Shown here: positions 9,298 through 17,952 of the stretch, in pieces | How positions within the stretch are numbered: the stretch's first letter is position 1 | Layout: every line of letters starts with the position of its first letter | Source of the DNA: Bacteroidota bacterium | Lineage (GTDB): Bacteria; Bacteroidota; Bacteroidia; AKYH767-A; 2013-40CM-41-45 | Reading direction: 5' to 3' | Assembly (NCBI GenBank): GCA_016713765.1 | Contig: JADJON010000001.1 | Location: 62,001 to 126,000 of the forward strand | Length of the DNA: 64,000 nt | Translations under genes and position numbers: made by a program | Notes under the pieces: model-generated | Database searches by the model: none | Seen by the model: only the letters and a program-made list of their open reading frames with translations | Told to the model about the DNA's origin: nothing

Positions 9298-10445
9298 TGA
9301 GCAGTGAACAGTAGGCAGTAGGCAGTAGGCAGTTTGCCTTTGCCTGTAGCCTGCCTAGGCTGGGCGGGCGGATTAACGCAACGCCAGTCGATCAGATAAC
9401 GATGACCCCGGGAATCACGGCATCCTAGCACCGAGATTCCATTTTTTATTTCGGCCCCGTAGAGGGGTCGCGGAAACGATTCATCAGGTACGCGGCATGA
9501 AATGGCCGCAGATCGGTCCCGTTGTGTCGAAGTCGGGAGATTTTGTTTCAGTAAATAGTGAAGAGTGAATAGTAAACAGTGAACAGTGAATAGTGAATAG
9601 TGTGGAGCGAATAGCCAATAGCGAATAGCGAATAGTTTTTTAGTGAACAGTTTGTCGATGTTGCTGTAGTCTGCCAAGGCATGCCTGGGCGGGTGGATTA
9701 ACGCAACGGCAGTCGTTGAGCTAACAATGACCCCGTAGAGGTCACGGTATCCTAGCACCGAGAATCCATTTTTATTTCGGCCCCGTAGGAAGTCGCGGAA
9801 ACGATTCATCAGGAATGCGGCATGAAATGGCCGTAGATCGGTCCCCGTTGAGGCGAAGCCGGGAGGTTTAGTTTCAGTGAATAGTGAATAGTGTGGAGCG
9901 AATAGCCAATAGCGAATAGCGAATAGTTTTTTAGTGAACAGTTTGTCGATGCCTGTAGTCTGCCCAGGCATGCCTGGGCGGACGGATTAACGCAACGGCA
10001 GTCGTTGAGCTAACAATGACCCCGTAGGGGTCACGGTATCCTAGCACCGAGAATCCATTTTTTATTTCGGCCCCGTAGGGGTCGCATAATGGGTTCATCG
10101 GGCAAGCAGCCTGGAATTACAGCAAGACGGTGCCCGTTGAGTCGAAGCCGGAACGTTCCAGGCTAGCCCCGGGTGAGCGAGGCGCGCTACCTGCGTCCAT
10201 CATTGCATTGGCATTGTTGCGACGAGTGAACACGGGACTGAAGGGGAGGAGCGTACGGTTGGTCCGCTCTTAATTACAGTAGGCAGTAGGCAGTAAGCAG
10301 TGAATCGTGCTTGCTGTTGCTTACAGGTAGGCTGAGAATAAATACTAACTCGGAACGCGCCTGCCTGCCGCAGCTTTAGCGTAGGCAGGGAACTCGGAAC
10401 AATCAACCGTCTCCCTCGTCCCTCAGTCTCGCCCCTCGTCCCTGC
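9298..10445 (-). repeat. Left block of composite TACGGGG repeats, heptamers and a hairpin (inverted partner at 12905-14060)
   Basis: Three copies of a 200-300 bp composite element lie in reverse orientation. Their palindrome pairs are centred near 9405/9470, 9733/9785 and 10025/10078 (GACCCCGTAGGGGTC-like and GGCCCCGTAGGGGTCGC-like). Copies are separated by GTGAATA/CGAATAG/GGCAGTA heptamers and by CAGGCATGCCTGGGCGG palindromes. A further unit at 10140-10275 (CTAGCCCCGGGTGAGCG..GGAGGAGCGTACGG) and a hairpin at 10361-10388 follow. The whole order, read on the reverse strand, matches the block right of the pheS region. No gene was found here. Confidence 0.8.
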
Positions 10446-10475
10446 ATTCATTCGGGCCCGTCGATCTACAACAAA

Positions 10476-10501
10476 AAAAGCCGGACTCACGCCCGGCTTT
10501 T
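10476..10501. terminator. Rho-independent terminator, bidirectional
   Basis: AAAAGCCGG and CCGGCTTTT form a 9-bp stem with an 8-base loop, flanked by A and T runs on both sides. It lies 180 bp beyond the end of pheS, so it may close the pheS transcript or simply insulate the repeat block. Confidence 0.7.
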
Positions 10502-10627
10502 CACCATTTCCACACTTTATGACCACCTGTTTAGGGAGGTTGTATAGAGAACAAGTGGTGGGATATTTGGTTTCTGTTTTTTCTTTATCGTAATCTAAAT
10601 GTTTGAATTACAATGAAATAAAAGTAC

Positions 10628-10676
10628 CACAGAGGGACGCAGAGGAATGCGCAGAGGGGCACAGAGAAAAGAATCT
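10628..10676. repeat. CAGAGG-type short repeat before the pheS 3' end
   Basis: The plus strand reads ACCACAGAGGGACGCAGAGG and continues with GCGCAGAGGGGCACAGAG, an irregular run of CAGAG words. It abuts the 3' end of pheS and is distinct from the heptamer words elsewhere. Confidence 0.5.
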
Positions 10677-10680
10677 CTGG

Positions 10681-11713
10681 TCAATTTTCTGCGGCGAACT
10701 GGCGCAGGAACCGCAGATCGTTCTCCGAGAAGAGGCGCAGGTCTTTGACGTCGTATTTCAGCATGGCGATGCGTTCGATGCCCATGCCGAAGGCGAAACC
10801 GCTGTAGCGTTCGGGATCGATGCCGCAGTTCTGCAGTACGTTGGGATCGACCATGCCGCAACCCATGATCTCGAGCCAGCCGGTGTATTTGCACACGTTG
10901 CATCCTTTGCCTTTGCAAAGTTCGCAGGTGATGTCCATCTCGGCGGAAGGCTCCGTGAACGGAAAGTAAGACGGACGCAACCGGATTTCCGTATCGGCGC
11001 CGAACATCTCGCGGGAGAAGTACAGCAGCGTCTGTTTCATGTCGGCGAAGGAAACGCCTTCGTCGATGTAAAGTCCTTCGACCTGGTGGAAGAAGCAGTG
11101 CGCGCGCGCGCTGATGGCTTCGTTGCGGTAGACGCGACCCGGCATCAGCATGCGGATGGGCGGCTTGGTGCTTTCCATGACGCGCACCTGCACGCTCGAG
11201 GGGTGCGTGCGCAGCGCGATGGAATCGCTGCCGCCGCGTTGCTCGATGAAGAACGTATCCTGCATATCGCGGGCAGGGTGATTCTCCGGAAAGTTGAGCG
11301 CGGTGAAATTGTGCCAGTCGTCTTCGATCTCGGGTCCGCCGGCGACGGTGAAGCCGATGCGCGAAAAGATCTGCAGGATGCGTTCGCGGATGAGCGAGAT
11401 GGGGTGGCGCGCGCCGAGGGTCATCGGCTCCGCGGGAAGTGTGAGGTCGATGTCGGTCGCGGCGGCCTGATCGGCTGCGGCTTCGAGCATCTCCTGGAAG
11501 GAAGCGAGTTTCGCTTCGGCGGCTTGTTCCAGTTCGTTGACCTGCGCGCCGTACTGCTTCTTCTCCTCGGCGGGAATCGATTTCATCGCCGCGAACAGCT
11601 CCGTCAGGATGCCCTTCTTACTCAGGAAGCGCAAACGAAACTGCTCGACTTCCTCACGGTTTGGTGGCGGAGAAGTTGGTGATTTCGTGGAGGTAGGTGG
11701 AGAGGGAGGACAT
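10681..11713 (-). CDS. pheS: Phenylalanyl-tRNA synthetase alpha subunit, frameshift near the N-terminus
   Basis: The main frame (317 residues) carries the class II core: the motif 2 region with TRTHPSSVQVRVME-like sequence (LRTHPSSVQVRVMES), YRNEAISARAHCFFHQVEG, FTEPSAEMD and the motif 3 region GFAFGMGIERIAMLKY. Four cysteines in CELCKGKGCNVC form a zinc-ribbon-like insert. The true start is probably the ATG at 11713 (MSSLSTYLHEITNFSATKP); one surplus base at about 11656 separates it from EEVEQFRLRFLSKKGIL. Correcting it gives about 343 residues, normal for PheS. It charges tRNA-Phe as an alpha2-beta2 enzyme; pheT is not in the window, so the subunits are unlinked here. An essential gene is unlikely to be truly broken. 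Confidence 0.93.
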
Positions 11714-11861
11714 GCGAGGGGCGAGGCTTGTCTGCCGAAGCTTTAGCGTAGGCAGGGGACGAGGGAATTGAGTTCTTGGTTTCCAGTTTCGCGTTTCCAG
11801 TTTCCAGTCCTGGTCAACTTTAACCGGAAACGCGAAACCCGAAACGCGAAACCAAAAACTA
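11714..11861. repeat. Heptamer and hairpin spacer between cyclophilin and pheS
   Basis: Contains a GAGGGGCGAGG word, a degenerate CTGCC..GGCAGG hairpin (11732-11755) and GTTTCCAG/AACGCGAAACC-type words up to the cyclophilin stop codon. Confidence 0.65.
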
Positions 11862-12485
11862 CTATTGCACCACCGTCATCTTCATCCTCACATCCTGCAC
11901 CGGACGGTCGCCGGGTTGGGTTTGGACGGCGGCGATCTTGTCGATGACATCGAGGCCTTCGATCACTTCGCCGAAGACGGTGTAGTTCTTATCAGGAAGG
12001 GCGTACCGCCGAGCGTGGTGTACACTTCCTTCTGCTTGTCGGAGAACTTGAGTCCGCGTTGCATCTCCAGCATCTGGAGCTGCTCGTTGGTGAGCACTTG
12101 TCCTTGCACGATGTAGAACTGGCAACCGCTGGAAGCCTTGGCAGGATTCTCGGTGCGTGCCGCGCAGATCGCGCCTTTCTTGTGGAACAAGCTGCCCGGC
12201 TGCGCGTTCTTCGACTGCGGATCACCGCCCTGGATCATGAAGCCGCGGATCACGCGGTGGAACAACAGGCTGTCGTAATACCCTCGCCGGCCAGCTTCGC
12301 GAAGTTGTCGCGGTGCTGTGGCGTTTCGTTATACAGGCGCACTTTCATGTCGCCAAAATCAGTCTTGATGAGTACAATCCGGTCTTTTGTGCGGAATCTG
12401 CGGCCATGGCGGTAGGTTGTTGGGCGTAAGATCGCAGGCCGAAAAGCAGCAGCAGGGCGCAGCAGCAGGTTGCCAACGTCTTCAT
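11862..12485 (-). pseudogene. Cyclophilin-type peptidyl-prolyl cis-trans isomerase, three single-base deletions
   Basis: An N-terminal signal peptide (MKTLATCCCALLLLFGLRSYAQ) is readable from the ATG at 12485. The remainder follows in other frames: VLIKTDFGDMKVRLYNETPQHRDNF, then LLFHRVIRGFMIQGGDP, then DKNYTVFGEVIEGLDVIDKIA to the stop. Each shift is explained by one missing base in a short run: an A near 12390, a G near 12280 and a G near 11990. Repaired, it is a periplasmic cyclophilin of about 205 residues with the FHRVIRGFMIQGGD active-site segment and FGEVIEGLDVVD-like end. It would catalyse proline isomerisation during folding of exported proteins. The three identical error types argue for sequencing error. 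Confidence 0.85.
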
Positions 12486-12515
12486 TTTGTGTTATTTTGT
12501 TTTCCTTTGAATTAG

Positions 12516-12904
12516 ATGAGCAAACTTACCCAAAAGGCACGAATACCGAAAGCCGAGTCGGCAGAATCGCCGCTTTAATCGTGATTTCGGGCTTTTAGTC
12601 CCTCACGGGCCTGTCGTCCTGCAAGAAAGACGGCCCGACCAAAGCGCTGATCACTGTGGTCCGACTCCTGAACCGTCCGGTGCAGGCCGCCTCAGTAACC
12701 CTGGCGGGACGTCCACCAATTCCGTCAACGGCGTTCAGTCGAAGGTGCGCATCACCAAGAAAAGCGACGCCGCCGGTCGTGCTCGAATTCGAGTTCAAGC
12801 TCGAAGCTTTCCTCAACATCGAAGTCATCAAGAACGACGACACCGCACGTTCCTTCATCCGACTGAAAGAGCACGAGACGGTGACGAAGACGGTCTCCCT
12901 GTAA
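12516..12904 (+). pseudogene. Small lipoprotein with Ig-like/CNA-B-like domain, frameshifted
   Basis: Fragments in different frames join to a plausible lipoprotein: RIAALIVISGF, an in-frame TAG, then LTGLSSC with a lipobox cysteine, KKDGPTKALITVV, LNRPVQAASVTLAG, TNSVNGVQSKVRITKKSDAAGR and EFEFKLEAFLNIEVIKND. It ends at a TAA at 12904. The repeating pattern of LITVVDSLNRPVQAASVTL followed by SDAAGRAEFEF is typical of short beta-sandwich domains of the carboxypeptidase-regulatory or CNA-B type in Bacteroidota lipoproteins. At least three indels are needed to restore it. The start is uncertain: the ATG at 12516 overlaps the divergent promoter. Function unknown. Confidence 0.6.
12521..12528 (-). 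promoter_or_regulatory. -7 promoter element of the cyclophilin gene
   Basis: On the reverse strand TAAGTTTG, a full match to TAnnTTTG, lies 35 bases before the ATG at 12485. Confidence 0.5.
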
Positions 12905-14060
12905 AGAGGGACGAGGGGCGAGACCGAGGGACGAGGAAGGCGGTTGATTGTTCCCTGCCTACGCTAAAGCTTCGGCAGGCAGGCGCGTTTCGCGTTTCGG
13001 GTTCCGAGTTAAAATTTATTCCTTGGCTTCTTGGGAACAACGGCAAGCACGATTCACCGCCCACTGCATACTGCATACTGCCTACTGTTTACTGTGTACC
13101 GCCCACTGCCTACTGCCTACTGAAATTAAGAGCTGACCGGCCGTACGCTCCTCCCCTGCTGTCCCGTGTTCACTCGTCATGTCGACTTTGTCGCTTTGAG
13201 GATGCGGGCGTTCGTGCCGAGTTCACCCGGGGCTAGTCTGAAACGTCCCGGCTTCGACTCAACGGGGACCGTGCTACCATCATTTCATGACGCTTGCCTG
13301 ATGAATCGTTTCCGCGACCCTACGGGGCCGAAATAATGATTCGCATTTTCCTAGGATACCGTGACCCCTACGGGGTCATCGTTATCTGATTGACGGGCGG
13401 TTCATTAATCCGCCCGCCAAGGCATGCCTGGGCAGGTTAAAGGCAAGGGCAAACTGCCTACTGTTTACTGTTCACTATTCACTGTTTACTGAAACAATAC
13501 GTACCGGCTTCGACTCAGCGGTGACCGGCTTGCTTTAATTCCAGGCCGCTTGCCCGATGAACCCATTATGCGACCCCTACGGGGCCGAAACAAAAAAAAT
13601 GAATTCGTGGTGCTAGGATTATGAGACCCCTACGGGGTCATTGTTAGCTCAATGACTGCCGTTGCGGTAATCCGCCCGCCAAGGCATACCTGGGCAGGTT
13701 ACAGGCAAGGGCAAACTGCCTACTGTTTACTGTTCACTGTTTACTGAAACAAAACGTCCCGGCTTCGACTCAGCGGGGACCGACTTGCTTTAATTCCAGG
13801 CCGCTTGCCCGATGAACCCATTATGCGACCCCTACGGGGCCGGAAACAAAAAAATGAATTCGTGTTGCTAGGATTATGAGACCCCCTACGGGGTCATTGT
13901 TAGCTCAACGACTGCCGTTGCGTTAATCCGCCCGCCCAGGCATGCCTGGGTAGGCTACAGGCAAGGGCAAACTGCCTACTGTTTACTGTTCACTATTCAC
14001 TGTTTACTCAAACAAAACGTCCCGGCTTCGACTCAACGGGGACCGCCTTTGCTCATCGTT
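12905..14060 (+). repeat. Right block of composite TACGGGG repeats, heptamers and a hairpin (inverted partner at 9298-10445)
   Basis: Directly after the stop codon come GGGACGA words (12906-12940), the hairpin CTGCCTACGCTAAAGCTTCG..GGCAG at 12955-12982, GTTTCGGGTTCCG words and CATACTGCCTACTG words. The unit at 13120-13245 resembles 10140-10275 in reverse. Three composite elements follow, with palindromes near 13322/13375, 13577/13640 and 13833/13898, each with GCTTCGACTCA..GGGGACCG upstream and CCGCCC..AAGGCATGCCTGGGCAGG downstream. No gene was found. Confidence 0.8.
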
Positions 14061-14076
14061 CGGCGATCGATGTAGG

Positions 14077-14150
14077 ATGCAGTTGTTACGCCCCTCCGGG
14101 GCTGAAATCCAAATGGCATCTCCAGCAAGATTGTTGGGCCCCTCCGGGGC
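14077..14150. repeat. Solitary pair of REP-like motifs
   Basis: GTTACGCCCCTCCGGGGCTG and TTGGGCCCCTCCGGGGCG lie about 45 bp apart, the same motif classes as in the tandem array at 1338-2425, here without amplification. Confidence 0.65.
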
Positions 14151-14169
14151 GGGCGGATTCCTTTTGGGA

Positions 14170-14397
14170 GGGGCGAGAAACGAGACCGAGGGACAAGGAA
14201 GGGGGTTCCGGGTTTCCCGTTTCGGGTTTCTAGTTTCGGGTTCTTTTAAAAAGGGACGAGGGGCGAGACCGAGGGACGAGGAAGGCGGTTGAAGGTTTCG
14301 AGTTCCCTGCCTACGCTAAAGCTACGGCAGGCAGGCGAGTTCCGGGTTTCGAGTTCCGCGTTTAATTTGGATCTCCGTACCTTGTATGGTTTATCTT
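14170..14397. repeat. Heptamer words with hairpin copy
   Basis: GGGCGAGA/GGGACGAGG words, GTTTCGGGTTTC words and the hairpin CTGCCTACGCTAAAGC..GGCAG at 14307-14334, followed by GAGTTCCGGGTTTCG words. Confidence 0.7.
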
Positions 14398-14572
14398 CTA
14401 TTCGCTATTCGCTATTCGCTATTCGCTATTCGCTATTCGCTATTCGCTATTCGCTATTCGCTATTCGCTATTCGCTATTCGCTATTCGCTATTCGCTATT
14501 CGCTATTCGCTATTCGCTATTCGCTATTCGCTATTCGCTATTCACTATTCACTATTCACTATTCACTATTCA
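14398..14572. repeat. Perfect heptamer array: 20 CTATTCG then 5 CTATTCA
   Basis: Positions 14398-14537 are exactly 20 copies of CTATTCG, and 14538-14572 are 5 copies of CTATTCA. The switch of one base occurs once, so the array grew by expansion of two neighbouring variants. The last copies contain the stop codon (TAG at 14566-14568 on the reverse strand) of the gene to the right. The array is open in all frames on the plus strand and stop-rich on the reverse strand. Confidence 0.95.
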
Positions 14573-14909
14573 CTAATCCCAAAATACTCCACCACCGCCT
14601 GCTTCAACAAAATATCCTGTTCGCGTAGCGTGAGGGGCGGGAGTTTTTGGACGAGTTCCCAGATGGGCCGCCTTCGGGGTCCCGGCCTTCGGGCGGTAGT
14701 AGCCGTACGGACTGAGCACCCGACAAACGGCGATATGCATGAGATCCTGTTTTCGTCCTTCGAATATTTCATCGGACCACGTCCCAGCTCCTGTACGCCG
14801 ATCAGGAACAACATGCTCTGCAAATCGGGCTCTTCGCCGAATTGATCCGCCATCCGCTTGACCAGCCGGTCCCAGCGTGTCCTTAAAGTTCCAGTTCGTC
14901 GCTTTCCAT
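14566..14909 (-). pseudogene. Conserved hypothetical protein of about 115 residues, frameshifted
   Basis: Reading across three single-base gaps gives MESDELELLRTRWDRLVKRM, ADQFGEEPDLQSMLFLIGVQ, ELGRGPMKYSKDEKQDLMHI, AVCRVLSPYGYY, EGRDPEGGPIWELV and LREQDILLKQAVVEYFGISE. Each gap is a base missing from a run (T near 14888, A near 14758, C near 14690). The protein is soluble and mostly helical, with no signal peptide. I do not recognise a named family; proteins of this type with the LLFLIGVQELG and YGYYE elements seem to be a Bacteroidota-specific conserved family. The C-terminal stop codon lies inside the heptamer array. It is divergent from the vWA operon. Confidence 0.65.
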
Positions 14910-14930
14910 GCGCGGCGCAAAGGTAACCAA

Positions 14931-14962
14931 TTGTCAGGGTTGACGCGGGTTTCCTACCTTTG
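14931..14962 (+). promoter_or_regulatory. Promoter of the vWA-djlA-like operon
   Basis: TTG at 14931-14933, a 21-nt spacer and TACCTTTG at 14955-14962 match the Bacteroidota housekeeping consensus and precede the vWA gene. Confidence 0.6.
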
Positions 14963-16151
14963 CCCGCCCTCGGAAAAAAGTTCCGCCAAAAGGCCCTCGC
15001 TGACCCTGTGCTTCGCTCCCGTTTTCCCCTTTCTCCTGGTCCTGCTGCTCATCGCAGGACTGTTCCCGGCACGGGTCGCCGATGCCAAAAATCCACCGGC
15101 ACGCCGGTCGACGTGGTCTTCTGCCTCGACCTTTCCAGCAGCGCCAACACGCTGATCGACCACTTCCGCAATCACCTCTGGGATTACTGGCGCTTCTTCG
15201 CCCGCTGCAAGCCGCGTCCGAACTTCCGCATCGGCGTGGTGGCCTACTCCCGCTTCAGTTACGGCAAGCAAACCGGCTACAACAAGGTGATCAGGACCTG
15301 GGCACCGACTTCGAACGCATGAGCAGTATCCTGTTCAAGATCCCGTCGCGGATCGAGAAGAGGCGACCAGTACGTCGGCTCCGCGCTGAAGACCTGCCTG
15401 AGCAAGGTGAGCTGGTCGCAGGACCCCGACGCCATCAAGATGATCTTCCTCGTGGGCAACGGAGACGTGAACCTGGGCGGAAGAGCGTCGACAAGGCCGT
15501 AGAGCGCCTGCGCCAGCAGAGGTGATGATCCATACGATCTACTGCGTCGCGCCCGGCGAACGCGCAGGCGGTACGCGGCTGGCAGCGCATCGCGCAATAC
15601 AGCGGCGGCAAGCACGACGCCATCTCGCTCCGCACCCGGTACTTCGACAATGTCGCGGGCTTCAATCTGCAGCGCTTCCGCGCGCTGAACCGGGAGTTCA
15701 ACGCCACCTACCTCTATTACGGTGTCGGCCGGAGCCAAGCGCTGGCGGATGCAGACGGAAGAAGACAACCACATCTACGTCACCAACACCGAAGGCTATC
15801 GCTTCCGGGCGCTGTACAAGATCTCGGACGATTACCAGCAGAAGAACGCCGACTGGGACCTCGTCGATCTCTACTACCGCAACCCGGTCGCCTTCATGCA
15901 GGTGGACCGCAAGACGCTGAACGACTCCTGCAGGAAGATGACCAACGCGCAGTTGAAGTCGTACATCATCTACAAAATACGAACGCAAGAAACTCGCGGC
16001 ACTGATCGCCGACATGGTCACCGAGAAAGAACTGAAAGACCGCGAGGCGGGCCGACTCACCCAGAAACGCATGCCGACACTCGACGTGGTCAGCCTGCGC
16101 ATGCTGCGGGAGATCCTGGTGCCCCGCGGCATTCAATGTCCGGAATACTGA
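14963..16151 (+). pseudogene. Secreted von Willebrand factor A domain protein, many frameshifts
   Basis: Reconstruction across about eight shifts gives roughly 390 residues. It begins with a signal sequence (FPFLLVLLLIAGLFPARVADA). A vWA domain follows with the MIDAS-like strand TPVDVVFCLDLSSSANTLI, then FRIGVVAYSRFSYG, IKMIFLVGNGDVNLGGKSVD and VMIHTIYCVAPGE. The C-terminal region ([70 protein letters not shown]) resembles no domain I know. The start codon is unclear; no ATG lies between the promoter and the signal sequence, so it may itself be hit by an error. One base separates its stop from the next ATG, so both are one transcript. Most shifts are missing single bases in runs. Confidence 0.7.
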
Positions 16152-16152
16152 G

Positions 16153-16872
16153 ATGAGCGCATTCAACAAATGGATCTTCGGCGGGCTCGGCTGGGCCCTG
16201 GGCGGACCGATCGGCGGCATCCTCGGCTTCGCGCTCGGCGCGATCACCGAAGAGACGGGCAAGACCTACAAGGCCGAGCCGCAGCGCATGCTGCCCAACG
16301 ATTTCTCCGCCGCCCTGCTCGTGCTCTGCGCCGCGGTGATGAAAGCCGACCAGAAGGTGATGCGTTCGGAGCTGGAGTTCGTGCGGCAGTTCTTCACCCG
16401 GCAGTTCGGCGAACAGATCACGCAGGACCGCATGTTGCTTTTCCGGGAGATCCTCAAGCAGGAGATCGCCATCGGGGCGGTCTGCGGACAGGTACGACAA
16501 ATGGTGGACCCGCCCTCGCGCCTGCAGTTGCTGCACCTGCTCTTCGGACTGGCGGCCTCCGACGGACAGGTCTCCAAGCCGGAACTCACGGTGCTTGAAC
16601 AGATCGCGCACCTGATCGGCATCGCGGAAAAAGACCTGCAGAGCATCCGCGCCATGTTCGTCTCCGATCCCGACGCGGCCTACCGCATCCTCGAAATCGA
16701 ACGCGGCGTGAGCGACGACGAAGTGAAGAAAGCCTACCGCCGCATGGCGATGAAATACCATCCCGACAAAGTCCACCACCTCGGTCCCGAGTACCAGAAA
16801 GACGCCCAGGAAAAGTTCAAGAAGATCAACGAGGCGTATGAGGAGGTGAAGCGGGAGCGGGGGATGAAGTGA
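16153..16872 (+). CDS. TerB-DnaJ domain protein (DjlA-like co-chaperone)
   Basis: 239 residues. The N-terminus is a glycine-rich hydrophobic segment ([20 protein letters not shown], about residues 12-32), likely membrane-inserted as in DjlA. Residues 50-165 form a TerB-like helical domain with [20 protein letters not shown] and [20 protein letters not shown], whose acidic residues may bind metal. Residues 172-235 are a J domain with the HPD motif in MKYHPDKV, which stimulates Hsp70 ATPase. DjlA proteins work with DnaK in the envelope stress network. It is coupled to the vWA gene. The frame is clean. Heptamer words (GTTTCGGGTTT, GGTTGAAGGTTGAAG) start right after the stop. Confidence 0.85.
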   Translation: MSAFNKWIFGGLGWALGGPIGGILGFALGAITEETGKTYKAEPQRMLPNDFSAALLVLCAAVMKADQKVMRSELEFVRQFFTRQFGEQITQDRMLLFREILKQEIAIGAVCGQVRQMVDPPSRLQLLHLLFGLAASDGQVSKPELTVLEQIAHLIGIAEKDLQSIRAMFVSDPDAAYRILEIERGVSDDEVKKAYRRMAMKYHPDKVHHLGPEYQKDAQEKFKKINEAYEEVKRERGMK

Positions 16873-17088
16873 GTTTCCGGTTTCGAGTTTCGGGTTTCGG
16901 GTTAGTTGAAGGTTGAAGGTTGAAGGTTGAAAGTTGAAGGTTGAAAGTTGAAAGTTGAAAGTTGCGTTTCGGCTCACTGCTCACATCCCGCGTCCCTCCA
17001 TAATAACAACTGGAAACCCGAAACCGAAAACCCGAAACTGCAAACCACAAAACCGAGCACCAAATCTGCGTACAAGCGGTTCCTATCC
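16873..17088. repeat. Heptamer-repeat spacer
   Basis: Blocks of GTTTCGG (16875-16905), then GGTTGAA/AGTTGAA repeated about eight times (16908-16960), then GAAACCCGAAACCGAAAACC words (17010-17045). All have a seven-base period with occasional slips. Confidence 0.75.
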
Positions 17089-17553
17089 ATGAACCTGCTC
17101 GATCTCCTCCTCGCCCTCATCCTGCTCATCGGACTGGTGAAGGGGTTCATCAACGGTTTCATTTATGAGCTGGCGGTGGTGGCGAGTTTTTTCTGGGGAT
17201 CTACGGGCTGGCGACTGGCGGATACGGTGGCTCCGAAAGTCGCGTCGATGCTGGACACTTCCCCGACCACGACGCATTACATCGCATTCTTCCTGGTATT
17301 CCTGGCGGTATCGGTGGGGGATCTTCTTCCGGCGAAGTTGCTGGAAGGACTGATCGGCATCGCGGCGCTGGGGATCTTCAACAAACTACTCGGCGCCCTG
17401 TTCGGCTTCGGCAAGTACCTGCTCATCACCAGCGTGGCCCTCTACTTTTTTCACAAGGCCGATGCAAAGTTCCACTGGCTCAAAGCGGACACTAAGGCGG
17501 AGTCGGTCTTGTATTATCGGGTGTTGAAGGTAGCGCCGGCGCTGTGGAAGTAG
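17089..17553 (+). CDS. CvpA family membrane protein
   Basis: 154 residues from the ATG at 17089, where the first membrane helix begins (MNLLDLLLALILLIGLVKGFINGFIYEL). The upstream codons are translated repeat and were left out. Four hydrophobic segments are visible: 1-22, 26-45, 64-85 and 95-125. CvpA proteins were first named for colicin V production and are now known as inner-membrane proteins that support envelope integrity in Gram-negatives; the biochemical activity is not settled. Length and topology fit the family. The TAG stop leads straight into GGGACGAGGGACGAG. Confidence 0.85.
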   Translation: MNLLDLLLALILLIGLVKGFINGFIYELAVVASFFWGSTGWRLADTVAPKVASMLDTSPTTTHYIAFFLVFLAVSVGDLLPAKLLEGLIGIAALGIFNKLLGALFGFGKYLLITSVALYFFHKADAKFHWLKADTKAESVLYYRVLKVAPALWK

Positions 17554-17952
17554 GGACGAGGGACGAGACCGAGGGACGAGTGTGTTCCGAGTTTCGGGTT
17601 TCGTGTTAAAATAGCTCTCCCGTACGTTGTATTGTTAAAATTCTACTCACTGTTCACTTTTCACTGTTTACTGAAACAAAACGTCCCGGCATCGACTCAT
17701 CGGGGGCCGATCTACGGCCATTTCATGCCTCATACCTGATGGATCATTTCCGCGACCCCTACGGGGCCGAAATAAAAAATGGATTCTCGGTGCCAGGATA
17801 CCGTGACCCCTACGGGGTCATCGTTAGCTCAACGACTGGCGTTGCGTTAATCCGCCCGCCCAGGCATGCTACAGGCAAGGGCAAACTGCCTACTGTTTAC
17901 TGTTTACTGTTCACTATTCGCTATTGGCTATTCGCTATTCGCTCCACACTGT
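17554..17952 (+). repeat. Heptamers plus seventh copy of the composite TACGGGG repeat
   Basis: GGGACGA words (17555-17580), GTTTCGGGTTTCG, a CTCACTGTTCACTTTTCACTG run, then one composite element with palindromes near 17760 and 17810 and CAGGCATGC at 17860. CTGCCTACTGTTTACTG and CTATTCGCTATTGGC words follow up to the pgk stop codon. Confidence 0.75.

Noticed and set aside
10603..11682. 359-codon frame opposite pheS
   Set aside because: It lies antisense to a clear phenylalanyl-tRNA synthetase and has no recognisable domain.
12745..13236. 163-codon frame across the lipoprotein and repeat block
   Set aside because: It joins a real fragment (RITKKSDAAGR) with repeat translation; the real gene ends at 12904.
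14289..14628. Open frames rich in YSLFAIR repeats
   Set aside because: They are the translation of the CTATTCG array; the seven-base unit is open in all three plus frames.
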